Source of the DNA: Tribonema minus
Taxonomy: Eukaryota > Sar > Xanthophyceae > Tribonematales > Tribonemataceae
DNA length: 64,000 nt
Assembly (NCBI GenBank): GCA_017506865.1
Contig: JAFCMP010000012.1
Location: 186,001 to 250,000, forward strand
Reading direction: 5' to 3'
Shown here: positions 27,960-38,800 of the stretch, one piece after another
Layout: each line of letters opens with the position of its first letter
Numbering within the stretch: position 1 is the first letter of the stretch
Notes under the pieces: model-generated
What the model was told of the DNA's origin: nothing
The model's input: only the letters and a program-made list of their open reading frames with translations
Databases searched by the model: none
Made by a program: the position numbers and the translations under genes

Positions 27960-28973
27960 TTACACTGCTACCGTCCGCCGCGGGCTAACTCCACCTGTCG
28001 TTAGACTTGCCGCATCTCCAGCTGCTGCCAGTGGTCTATTGTCAATGTCTGCCGCTTCAGCCACTACACCGCTGCCGCTCTGCCCCTCTATGGCAGCGTT
28101 CTTGATGGGTTTCCCGCCGCACGCCTGGCACTTGTACCTCCGCCCGTGCTCACATAGCATCGCCAGTGCCGGTGTGCAAGTCTGGCACAATGACCGCTGC
28201 CGCCTGTGCTCGCAGATGCTGCTCCCGCCGCACTCCCTGCAGTAGTTCCTGTGCCGTCCGTGCGCGCAGATGCCGCTCCCGCCGCACTCCTTGCAATAGT
28301 TCCTTTGCCGGCCGTGCGCGCAGATGTTGCTGCCGCCGCACTGCTTGCACTGCGCGCGCTGGCGCCCATGCGCACACACGCCACTGCCGCCGCACTCCTT
28401 GCACGTGATCCTCAGACGCCCGTGGCCGCACAAGCTGCTGCCGCCGCACTCCTTGCAGCGGCAGCGGCGCCGCCCGTGCTCGCACAGCCCCACGCCGCCG
28501 CACGGTCTGCAGGTGTAGCGCAGCCGCCCGTGCGCGCACATCTTGCTGCCGCCGCAGTCCCTGCACTCCTCTCGCCGCCTGCTGTGCTCGCATATGCCTG
28601 CGCCGCCGCACTCGCGGCACACCTGCCGCCGCCGCCCATGAGCGCAGATGCCGGGGCCGCCGCACTCCTTGCACATGTAGAAGTGTCGGCCGTGCTCGCA
28701 TATGTGTTTTGTTGGGCGGACTTTCTTCTGCAGCGGCGGCGGCGCCGGCATCGAAGGCAGGCCCTCCTCATCCATGCGCTCCATAATTTCGCATGTGTCC
28801 CCTTCAGTGTTGTTGTCAGCAGCTGCAACAGCGGTAGCAGCTGCTGCAGCTGCAGCGGTGGCGGACCGTCTTGCATTTGTGACGATGCTGTCGTCACAGT
28901 GATGTATGGCGGGCTCTGGGTCATCGGGGATCGCCCACGGCACTACAAACAGCGGATCATTCGAGATGTCCAT
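27960..28973 (-). CDS. Cys/His 19-residue repeat protein, paralogue 1 (11 units)
   Basis: Intronless 337-residue frame. The N-terminus has F-V-V-P-W-A-I-P-D-D-P-E-P-A-I, followed by an acidic, Ala-rich linker and P-A-P-P-P-L-Q-K-K. From residue 92 there are eleven units of about 19 residues with the pattern C-x-H-x-R-x(4)-C-x2-C-G-G; the last unit is shorter by one. Each unit offers three Cys and one His, so each could bind one zinc as a small knuckle. Similar C-E-H-x-R-x-R-x2-C-K-E-C-G-G arrays occur in algae and in giant viruses of protists; their function is not established as far as I know. Nucleic-acid binding is plausible from the Arg-rich surface. The last units give K-C-Q-A-C-G-G-K-P-I-K and a disordered tail. 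Its paralogue lies 2.6 kb to the right. Confidence 0.85.
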   Translation of the reverse strand: MDISNDPLFVVPWAIPDDPEPAIHHCDDSIVTNARRSATAAAAAAATAVAAADNNTEGDTCEIMERMDEEGLPSMPAPPPLQKKVRPTKHICEHGRHFYMCKECGGPGICAHGRRRQVCRECGGAGICEHSRRREECRDCGGSKMCAHGRLRYTCRPCGGVGLCEHGRRRCRCKECGGSSLCGHGRLRITCKECGGSGVCAHGRQRAQCKQCGGSNICAHGRQRNYCKECGGSGICAHGRHRNYCRECGGSSICEHRRQRSLCQTCTPALAMLCEHGRRYKCQACGGKPIKNAAIEGQSGSGVVAEAADIDNRPLAAAGDAASLTTGGVSPRRTVAV

Positions 28974-29389
28974 GGGGGCAGAAGCGGCTGTCTCGCCTTC
29001 CAGGCGCCTTGCGAGCTATGTCACCACGCAGTAGCAGCTAGGGACTGCAGAGGTGAAGCAGAAGGGTGCGAGGGCACAAATTCACGCTCCATATTAAGTC
29101 GAGTAGCCGCTGTTTGTGCGAGGGATGCAAGCTCTAGCCGTCGATCAAATCCTTGTAGATGCTCGCATGGCGAGGCCAGGCGAGCACTGAAGCCACAGGC
29201 TGAAAGGGGACTGCTCCTCTGTGACGTGAGACCAGCAGGTGCGAGCTGCCTACATCAATCTGGCCACTGTCACAAATCAACCACATGCATGAATCTGTTT
29301 GTCATGCCTTGATATATCTAACGTAAAGGGACACTTGCCGCACAACGCAAGTGAACAGCGGGGTTGAAAAGTGAAGAGATGAACTCACC

Positions 29390-29826
29390 GCCTTTCCCTT
29401 GACCTCACTCGATGTGCGCTTGAGACCTCTCCATACTAACAACTGGAAAAAAAACAGTGACATAAAGTTGAAGTTGAAGGGTGACTCTGGAGGCATTTCA
29501 GCGCGCACACACACAGGCCAAGGATCGGAGCAGGCGCACAACCATGCGGCGAGGCTGTGCATCACCGGCGCAGGCGCGACCATCTGCACCGCCATCACCT
29601 CTCACTCTTGAGCGCCAACAGCTGGAAGTAGAACCTGGCACAGTGGAACTTGAGGTCGAGTCAGAGACTGAGGAGTGGCAGACTGCGAAAGAGGAGGCTG
29701 CAGGGCGTAGATCTGGTGCGCACAAGGTCACCGAACCCAGTTCGTGCTGGTGAGCATCGCCCAGCTCAACAACACAGGTGAATAACAGGTCGAAGGGCGC
29801 CTCGAGGAGGCCGACGTCGTGCACAG
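29390..29826 (-). CDS. Possible exons of an unrecognised minus-strand gene
   Basis: Two exon-like pieces are seen. One (about 29826-29745) follows a TTCCGCAG acceptor and encodes A-A-V-H-D-V-G-L-L-E-A-P-F-D-L-L-F, a pattern reminiscent of the start of START-like lipid-binding domains. The other (29443-29390) sits between a T-rich TTTTTTTTCCAG acceptor and a GTGAGT donor and encodes L-L-V-W-R-G-L-K-R-T-S-S-E-V-K-G-K-A. I could not find a start, a stop or a full domain, so this may be a remnant. Confidence 0.3.
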
Positions 29827-30463
29827 CTGCGCCCGTGTAATAGTGTGTGTGGAACTGCTGCGGAAGCGGTGAGTCTGAAGGGAAAGGCCTTAAAGGCGAG
29901 GAAGAGTGGATGATGATGAAAGATACTCATTGCGCTGCATCCGACGAACAGCGCTTCTGCAATCGGGCAAAAGCTTGTGGGGAGCGTCTCTTGTGGGTTT
30001 GCCACAAAATCTGCAGTAGTATATCTGTGTTGGGCTCAAGGGAGGCTGCGAAGGACGCAGCGGAGCTTCCAGCAATTGAAGTGTCAAGGTTGGGTTTAGA
30101 CAAAACCAAACAATGGGTGGTTTACGGTTCTGCACCGCAAATCGTTGTGGCACCGGGAATTGATCAACGATGGTTATGAGCGAGCGTCGGAGCACAGTGG
30201 ACTGGCGCAGTACAGCACACAAGTACCCAATCCATGGCACTTCTCTGCTGCTGCCTGTCCTGCATTACGTTGTGCAAATATACGTTTCAGATGCATACAC
30301 ATGCAAGGCGCAGCAGGGGAGTTGATTGCACGAGCTGGAGCATAGCAACAAATTCTGTGTTGCAGGCAATTGCTTAAGGTGGAGGTGGAGAAGCAATGTG
30401 CTTCATTTCGCCATGGACCGGCGACTTGTTGCAATCAGCTCTGTGTATCAGTAGGTAACATGC

Positions 30464-30580
30464 GTGGCCAATGACTGCAACAGCGGCGACGATCAACCGG
30501 GTTATTGGTGGAAGGCACTTGCGGCTAACCACTCCTTGTCACCTAAGTAGAGCTCCACAATCTTTTGATTCATTTCCATG
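30464..30580 (-). repeat. Dispersed 110-125 bp repeat, copy 4 (reverse orientation)
   Basis: Intergenic copy in reverse orientation, recognised by GTGGCCAATGACTGCA, TATTGGTGGAAGGCACTTGC, GGCTAACCACTCCTTGTCAC, GAGCTC and ATCTTTTGATTCATTTCCATG-like words. Confidence 0.8.
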
Positions 30581-31606
30581 CATGCGGGCCAGTGATACTG
30601 TATCGACAAGCAATCATATTTGCAGTTTTGTGTCTTTGGTTGTGAAGCATATGCTGCTACGTTTGCAATCTTCTAGCCACCGTCCCTGCGCTTATTGTTG
30701 CAGGCTGTTCTATGTGATGGTTCATCACAATCGCCAACCTGAACACTCCGGATCCGCGCTCTGTTGAAAGTGCAGACGTACATGCGCCATCTTCTGTCAG
30801 TATGCTTGATCTCTGGCATCGGATGGGAACCTCCCGACACACTGTCAGTTGTGGCATTATAATGCATTGTGCTCCTGGCATGGAGCTGTGATGCAGGCTT
30901 CTGATGCGGTTCAAATGCACAACTACCTGTGCCTTGTGTAACGTTTCCAGCATACAATGTGTAACTTGCACCTGTGGGCTGCTGTATCTCCTTGAGCAAT
31001 TGCTGATGTTGCGATACTCAACTCATTCACAAAGCTCTATGAGCTGCTGCTGTCTTCAGGGCAAGCTTGGGAATCAGCGTCTAGACACATAATTCACGTG
31101 AACCCCTGGGCTGCTTGAGGTGGAAGGGTGTGACAGTCTCCCTCGACAGTGACCGACGCCAACTGTACCTTTGAAAGCACACGCATGCAACAGCTCTTCC
31201 AAGTTGCTACCGGCTGTGCAGTGGTCCTAGGCGGACGTACGAGCCAGATTTGCCATAAGCAATTTTGTTCAAACAAGCTGCACAATGGCCACAGCCCTCG
31301 TAGCATGCACGCATACGAGAGAGATGTACGCTGACTCAGGGCCTCCTCGACAGCGACCGTTGGCGCTGAGATCTTGTTCAACGCCAACGGAACAAAAAGA
31401 GAAGTAAACATCCAGTGGAAACAGCACTCGCAACCTTGCAACAGCTGAGGTGTTTGGTGATTGTGGTATGTCAGCTATTGATGCTCCGACTTCAATAGCT
31501 GATCCTTTGTGATCACATAATTACAATGCAACCAATGGGTACTGCACCTTCAGCAGTGGTCTCGAGTTGGGGTGTTTCAGTAAAGCCAGACCTTGCCGGG
31601 GTGCTG

Positions 31607-32627
31607 TCACACTTCGACTATCAGCTGTGAGCTAGGCCCATCAGCCGTGACAATTGCAACACAGCCAGCTACTGCCAGTGCTGTGTTGGCAATCTCCGAG
31701 TCCGCCGCATCAACTACGGGGCTGCCGCCACTCTGATGTACAGCAACGCCGACCTTAATGGGCTTCCCGCCACATGCCTGGCACTGGTGCTTCCGCCCAT
31801 GCTCGCACACCATCGCCAGTGCCAGTTTGCAAGCCTGGCACGAGTACCGGTACTTCCCGTGCCCGCAGATGCCGCTCCCGCCGCACTTCCTGCAAAACTG
31901 CCTGACCCTGCCATGCACGCAAATGGACGCCCCGCCGCACACCTTGCAGGAGCTCCTCTGGCGTCCATGAGCACACACGGCGCTGCCACCGCACTCCTTG
32001 CACGTGACCTTCATGCAACCGTGGCCGCACCTGCTGCTGCCGCCGCAGTCCTTGCACGTGCCCTTCAGGCGCCCATGACTGCACAGGCTGCTGCCGCCGC
32101 ACTCCTTGCAGCGGCAGCGGCGCCGCCCGTGCTCGCACAACCCCGGGCCGCCGCACTCCTTGCAGTGGTAGCGCTGCCGCCCGTGCTCGCAGATCTTCTT
32201 GCCCCCCACACTCCTTGCACGATGCCCGCTGCCGGCCATGCTCGCAATTATACTTGCTGCTTCCCAAGTTGCCGCAGTCGCGGCACATAGTCCGCTGCCG
32301 CCCGTGTGCGCAGATGCCGGGACCGCCGCACGGCTTGCAGTAGTAGTATAGCCGGCCGTGCTCGCATTTGCGCCTTGATGGGTAGACTTTCTTCTGCAGG
32401 TGCGGCGGCGGCGGCGGCGGCATTGAAGGGGCCCCCTCCTCCGCGCGCTCCAGAATTTCGCACTCGTCCGCTTCGGCAGCGCCGTCACCAGCGGCTGCTG
32501 ACGGTGCTGGTGGCAATTTGCGCGCGATGAGATCGTGCGTGATGGTGCTGTTGCCGCCGCGGATGGCAGGCTCTGGGTCATCTGGGATTGCCCACGGCAC
32601 TACGAACGGCGGGGCAAAGGCCTCCAT
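31607..32627 (-). pseudogene. Cys/His 19-residue repeat protein, paralogue 2, frameshifted
   Basis: Clear duplicate of the gene at 27960-28973: same start (F-V-V-P-W-A-I-P-D-D-P-E-P-A-I), P-rich linker with L-Q-K-K-V, eleven C-x-H-x-R-x(4)-C-x2-C units and C-Q-A-C-G-G-K-P-I-K near the end. The frame is broken once, at a run of six C (six G on the coding strand) at 32202-32207 after the third unit (C-K-E-C-G-G). Units 1-3 read in one frame and units 4-11 plus the tail in another, as if one base were gained. No other lesion is seen and all key Cys/His remain. A sequencing error in the homopolymer is as likely as a recent true pseudogene or length polymorphism. Confidence 0.75.
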
Positions 32628-35600
32628 TTTGTCCTCCAGTGCCTTCCGCGCAGTGCGTTAAAGCAGGTGAAGGTGCAGCTGCCGGGGCCCTGCGCATTAG
32701 CAGCGGACGAGGGCGCCGCAAGTGCAGAATGATTCAATACTGCTGATTATTGTAGTGCTGACACTCATGACCAACAAATCTTTTCGATCAGAATCATGGC
32801 TGTCTTGGTGGTCGCTGTGCGACCTGGAAATCATGGAGTTAGAAACAGCTGTGCCGCTCTGGTGAAGTAAATCGGATAACGCTCAATCTAGAGCGACAGA
32901 CAACGCCTGCGTTGTTTATTTAGAGTGCAGCTTGAATTGCTTGGGACCTTTGAACTTCCTCAAAACTTGAACTCACCGCGGGCGGGGCGGAGGCGCGTCT
33001 GTGCGCGCCCGCTGAGGTGCCTGCGTGCTCCTTCCTCTCCTTCCTCCTCTCTCTCTGTCTAATTAGCTAACCATAATAAAAATATCCAAACTTCTTGCAA
33101 AGTGACGCGCACAAATGGGAAGTTGTGTTGGCGTCCATTGAGAGCGTCCGCGGCGGTGAGCGGCCCCCTGTCGGTGCCGCGGCGCACCACGGCTTGCGCC
33201 TAGCGCTTCGGACGAACTTCCGTTGCGACCAGCATCAGCACGCGTCGCACAGCTGCATCAGCTCAGAGCTTCAGTTCAGCTGCATTAACTCCGAATTCGC
33301 ATACAGACATCGTTGCCGCTGCTGCTCCTGCTGCTGCGCCACCGCCGCCGCTGCCACAGACCAACCAGAAGTACGACAGCTGTGCCGTCCGACTCCTGTG
33401 CCATTGCTGGGCTTACTGCACATCTGCCACTCTTGAGGTCGCTGTCACAGCATTCAGCTCGCAGCAGCGGCACTGCGACGACGCTGCTGGAGGCGGCGCT
33501 GACGTTGCCATGCACTGCGCTGTGCAGAATGGGGCGCCGGCGACACGTCGTTGTGCGACTGCCGCGACTTTAACACCTTTACTTTTTAGAAGAATGACCA
33601 GAAATCCCCAGAGTGGGAAATTTTTCCAGCCAGCATCGGTAGTGATGTGCGCAGAGACGTCAAGGCTAGTGGCGGCATGGACTCCGTCGGCCGTCAAGGC
33701 TAGTGGCAGCATCGGCATATGATGTCAAGATGGACCCCGCACACAGACCTTTGAGCAGGCGTTGATACCCCGCACGTCGGCAGCTCGGCACGGCGAATGT
33801 TGGCGCCACCTGCATATTTTGAGAGCTATCACCATGGCCAACTTGTGCACGGCTGGCACGTGCATGCCCTTGATTGCCTTGCTGTACAGTGCTGCGGCAG
33901 GTGGCCCTGGAACCGACAACACTGCATGAGCTGTTGGCGCCAACTACAAGTTAAACTCGCATGAGCCCCCGCCCGTACACTGCAAGCAGACCTCCAACAC
34001 AGCACTGTTTTGCGGCCCAGCACAAATCATGCTTGACGACTCTCGTACCTGCGCCCTCTGTAGTAAATTCAGGGCGTAGATTGGCGGCTTTGCTGAGCGC
34101 CGACTACTGTCACACAAGTGCACGGCGAAAGTGGCTGCAGTCAGAAAGCAAAAAGCGGGTGTTGTGCCGAAATATGCAGAGCGTGCGAGAGGCGCCTGCA
34201 AGCTCTGCGAGCCTCAAACATTTGATCGCAAGGTTTTGTGAACCTTGTCATGCTGACAATTTTTCATCATCAGGCACGCCGCCGCACCGCCGCTGCCGCC
34301 ATCAGGGCGGCCTCTGCCACTGCCGCTGTCACTGGCACCGCCGCCGGCACCGCTGCCGCTGCCGCCATAAGCGCCGCTGCGGCTGCAGGAATAATGGGCG
34401 CTGTATGACTCATCAAATGCTGCCGAGCTCGCCAGTGTCTAAGCCAGCGCTGCAAAGCACGGGCAATTCCTTCCGCCTAGCCTCCAATGTTCCGTGGCGC
34501 TGCTGCGCGTCCATCAAAGACTGCTGAGCATGAAAAAGAAATGCTGAATTACATTGTTGTTTGTGTGCTGCCGATCGTCCGTGGCCCATTCTCGAGCAGT
34601 CATTAGCTCCGCATGGTTCCACTTATATTGTACTGTTTGTAGTGTTGTGCCTCACGCTGGGCCATCCCCGCGTCTGGTTTTTGCAGAATACAGCGGCGCG
34701 CCTCGCTGCGTGCCGCCGCCGCACTCGCCACGGCCCACAGTTGTTCCTCAGAAAGCAGCCTCGTGGCCGCCGAGGCGTGCGTCTGGCTGGCAAGCGGTGC
34801 TGCGGAGCTGCTCATGCGTGACAGGCTTCAGCACGCTGCGCAGATTCTCAGGTTGGGGTGCCGTGCCGGAAAGCGTGCGGCCAAAGTCCGCTCAGTCCGC
34901 GCCGGCGCCATGGGCAGCTAGGACAGAGCGGGTGTCAGGCATTAGCACGGACAGTGGTGCGAGTCGGGAGGGTTAGGCTGGGCATGTGGGCGGCTCGTTT
35001 GCGTTGCTGCACGCGTTCGAGCTTGCGGAAGAGTGGCTCGGCGAGGAGAGCAGACGTGCGCGGCAGGCGGGCAGAGTAGAAGCTCAGCAGCAAATGCGTC
35101 ACAGCGTCACGCTGAGCACTGGCGGCGGCGCTGCCAAAGGCACGCTAAACATTCCGCTCGCTGTATGAACCTGCTGGAGGGTACTGATACCGTTGACCTG
35201 CGAGGATGGTGCTACGGAACGCCGCGGCGCGCCCCTCTGCTGCAGCGCTGACTTCGACTCGCACAGACCACGCAGGGAAAGGGACGTGTGAGGCAACTGG
35301 CTACCTGATTGACCAGGTATTACGCAGAAGTTTTGGTGAAGCAACAGTTGGACGCGCCGCTGAAGCTCAGTGGCGCTGTTTGTCGCACGTGTCAGCTCGG
35401 TATTTGATGTCTTGGCTACGTCCAATTCCCTTGGTCCGCTTAAGCTATATGCACAGGACAGCCGGTGCCGCAGCGGTGGTGCAGCAGCTGGGTGAGTCGG
35501 CGAACTTTGAGCGTGAGTTGGGGATCCAGCCAGGGCACAAGTGCTCCACAGCGGGGCGATGCCTGCGCGTTATGCCTCCAAACCCTTGACAGTCGGTCAC

Positions 35601-35876
35601 TGCGCGCGGTGGGCGTGCCGGGGCGCGTGCATCGCGAGAGCATCGGTGAGCCATCGGCATACTGGAAGGCGCTGTCTGCACAGCTTGTGCCAGCGACCTG
35701 AAGTCACCAGTCACGCACCTGTCCGCGGAGCTCAGTGACCGTTCGCGGGACAAGCAAGCGGAGCAACGTTCAGTTGCACTTCGGCGGGGGGGCGCGTCAC
35801 GACAAACAAAACAAACCTTCTTCGTTGAGAACCAAAGCACAACAACACGGATCTGTGATCCAACGGTAGACGCACA
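32628..35876. other. Unresolved region with coding-like blocks
   Basis: Several GC-rich blocks on the plus strand look protein-like but could not be joined. They are 33580-33700 (after a CTTTTTAG acceptor, S-P-E-W-E-I-F-P-A-S-I-G-S), 34275-34410 (Ala-rich), 34690-34910 (after TTTTTGCAG, helix-like L-V-A-A-E-A-C-V-W-L-A), 34980-35160 (F-A-L-L-H-A-F-E-L-A-E-E-W-L-G) and 35460-35570 (Q-L-G-E-S-A-N-F-E-R-E-L-G). They may be exons of an unknown gene or a decayed one. The left part near 32628-33060 should contain the promoter of the frameshifted repeat gene. Confidence 0.35.
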
Positions 35877-38800
35877 ATGTGCTCCGTCGTTCTATCTAAG
35901 CTGCTGAGCATTCCCATAGGTGAGGCGGATGATGACCCGCCCTCTGACAGCGCTGCCGTTAATGGTCCCGGCGTGGTCGCCCAGCAGCAAGAGCCAGCAC
36001 AAGCAGAAGCCACTACGCTGCAGTTCCCTGATGGCTTCATCTGGGGAGCGGTAAGTGAATCATGCGTGCGCTGCAACAATGCTGCATACGAGTGCACCTT
36101 CATCGTGGAGTGCTACATGCTCGGAGTTTGCAATCAAAGCATGAAACTTGATTGAAGTATGAGCGATTGCAGCTTTTGGCAATCATATCTCTGCAGTGTT
36201 CGTCAAATGATGTGCCTGGTCTGCACATGACAGTGTGCTGCAGCGCAACCTCAAAATCACGTGAATGTGATTACCATTGCACTGCCAACAAACGATGAAT
36301 ATGCTCAGGCTACAGCTTCCTACCAGATAGAGGGTGCTTGGAATGAGGACGGCAAAGGATGGAGCACATGGGATGCATTCACCAACACACAGAGCGGCGC
36401 GCTGCGCGGTGACACTGGCAACATTGCATGCGACTACTACCACCGCTATAAGGTACTTGGTCTCCTTCTAGAGTCTGCTTGACGGGCGGAAAGCCTCAGG
36501 CTGTTATGTATGTACCACATTGTGTGCAGCACATATGCTCGCGTTGCAGTTGTGCGCGCTTCCTTTCTGAGTGCTGAAAGCATACATGGATACATACTAC
36601 CATCAAAATGCTATCTATATGACCGGGACTGTCACGGTCTCCGCCGCTGCCCCTGAGCCCACATCAACCAACGTACTGATGCCCTTGTACTCATGCACGG
36701 CAATAGTATGTATGGAGGCTACAAGCATTCATGCACCTACTCGTCTATGTACGTCTTGACATACTGCTTGATTTGCTTTGTAAAGTTTGTCCATGTCCTT
36801 TTAACAAAAGCAGTTTGCAATAATTCCGGGCGGTGAGCGTTCCCTGTCATGCACCCTGCCACACTGTTTGCAGCTTGGAGCTTCAGTAACTCACCTTCAA
36901 CACTCATGTTTGATGTCAGCTTCACTCATTTATATCCTTGTGTTGCTATTTGTATGCAGGAGGATATCAAGCTGATGGCATCCATGGGCCTGAACGGGTA
37001 CCGCTTCAGCATCTCCTGGCCACGCATACAGGTGATGTGGCTTCAGATAACACAATTTCAAAATAGTATACTTCTACTTCGAAGTACACAATATATATGT
37101 GGCTTTGGCTTGAAGCCTTGAACAACTTAATGTGGAAATTTTTATGGAGCTACAGGTACTTCAAAGTATTTATAAAAGTACTTGAATTATCATGTATGTG
37201 TGTGCGCGCGCACGCATCAGAGTCAAAGGGGCTCCAGGGCTCTGCGAATTTACGATAATAACTTGAACTTAAAAAGCACTTAGAGCAGCTCGCGCAATAC
37301 TCACAATCCTGTTCCGTCGAGTGAGCATTTGTAGGTGGCCGACATAAAAATTTGCCTGTTCTACATGTCAAAAAGAGAACAGAGTAAGAGAATTGAGCAC
37401 CTGTTTTCCGCGGTATGTATCCTCTAGCACTATGTTGACCTGCCATTGCCAACTGTATCCCCATTTGCTCAAACAGCCCCAAGGCCGCGGGCAAGTGAAT
37501 CTGAAGGGCCTTGAGTTCTACAGTAATGTCATTGATTGCTGCCTGGAGCACGGCTTACAGCCCATGGCTACGCTGTTCCACTGGGATCTGCCACTTGCGC
37601 TGGAGCTGGAGTGTGATGGATTTCTGGGGGACCAGATCGTGCCTGCCTTTGCAGACTATGGTAGTGCATTCAATGTGTCATGAATGCACACAGGTGTATG
37701 TATGTATGTGTGCGGCAGGTCTGTGGAATCAAGTACAGCACCTCATGTTGAATGCCGGATTGATGCACCGCAGCTGGGCTGTCGTTTTTTTGCCAACAGC
37801 CACAGCATCAACTTGAAGCTGACACTCCTGTAGGGCGGCACGCCTGTTGGTATTTGCAATGATGTAATTTGCACCGACACTGGCAGCCATCTGGCCCTTC
37901 CAGTCTGCCATGTTTTATGTGTGGTAACAGTAGCGCGGTGTATGTATGTATGACGGCCCTTGATGCTGGAACTAGTCTGCGACCAGTTTCTGGGCGACCA
38001 TGTTATGCTTGTCTGTGCTGTCAGTAACTACAATTGGGCTGCACGCATGCAAACCACACGCTACATGAATTGTCAGTGATGCCACTCTGCCTATGTTGAT
38101 GAACAAACTGTTAATCACACATATCACTATTAGGAAGTTTGTGGATTCACATGCCCTTGCCTGAAATAATGATTGGTGTAATGTGCAGCAGAGCGTGATA
38201 TTGTGAGTGGTGTCAGGCATTCATCATCTTGCTGTCACTTTGTGCTGCGCCCTGCTGCAGCGCGCGTGTGCTTCGAAGCGTACGGCGACCGCGTCAAGCA
38301 CTGGATCACCTTCAACGAGCCGTGGTGCACTGCCGTGCTGGGGTACCACAGCGGCGTACATGCACCCGGCATCAGGGATGAGAGCGGCGCAAAGGTGGCA
38401 GTGCTCAGTGGTATTTTTATTCTCATGAAAACAAATCAAAAGATCATAGAGCTCTAGGTAACAAGGTGTGGTGAGCCGTAAAATTGGATGCCTTCCACCA
38501 ATATATCCGTGGTCGCCGCTGCTGCAGCAATTGGCCACAAGTGTCATGTTATACACAGCGCATCTTGACCAATACACATTGCAGTGCATATTGTATGCGG
38601 ACCATGATATCCTGTTTGGCGTTCCTCTCTGCAAATTGTGTATGTGTGGCTTTAGCGTTAAGCGTCAATGACCAGTATGATGTGATGCTGCGAAATCTGG
38701 TACATTGAGTCTTGCGGAACCAGCGGAACCAGGCTACATACATACCACGTCTAGGCTTTCCAAGACGCAGGCAACCACCCAGTCAACTCACTGCAATGCT

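Larger units (their letters stand above)
28974..31606. other. Gap between the two Cys/His repeat genes, with possible small exons
   Basis: Mostly non-coding to my reading. A dispersed repeat copy lies at 30464-30580. A candidate minus-strand gene fragment is listed separately (29390-29826). A 49-codon helix-like open stretch on the minus strand at about 29930-30075 (S-L-E-P-N-T-D-I-L-L-Q-I-L-W) could be another exon. Two related CTCGACAG..GACCG segments occur near 31142 and 31347. Confidence 0.4.

Noticed and set aside
28206..29312. 368-codon plus-strand open frame
   Set aside because: It is the complement of the Cys/His repeat gene; its periodic Ala/Val/Leu content is the shadow of the 57-base repeats.
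29847..30179. 110-codon plus-strand frame
   Set aside because: No motif; the minus strand at the same place looks more protein-like.
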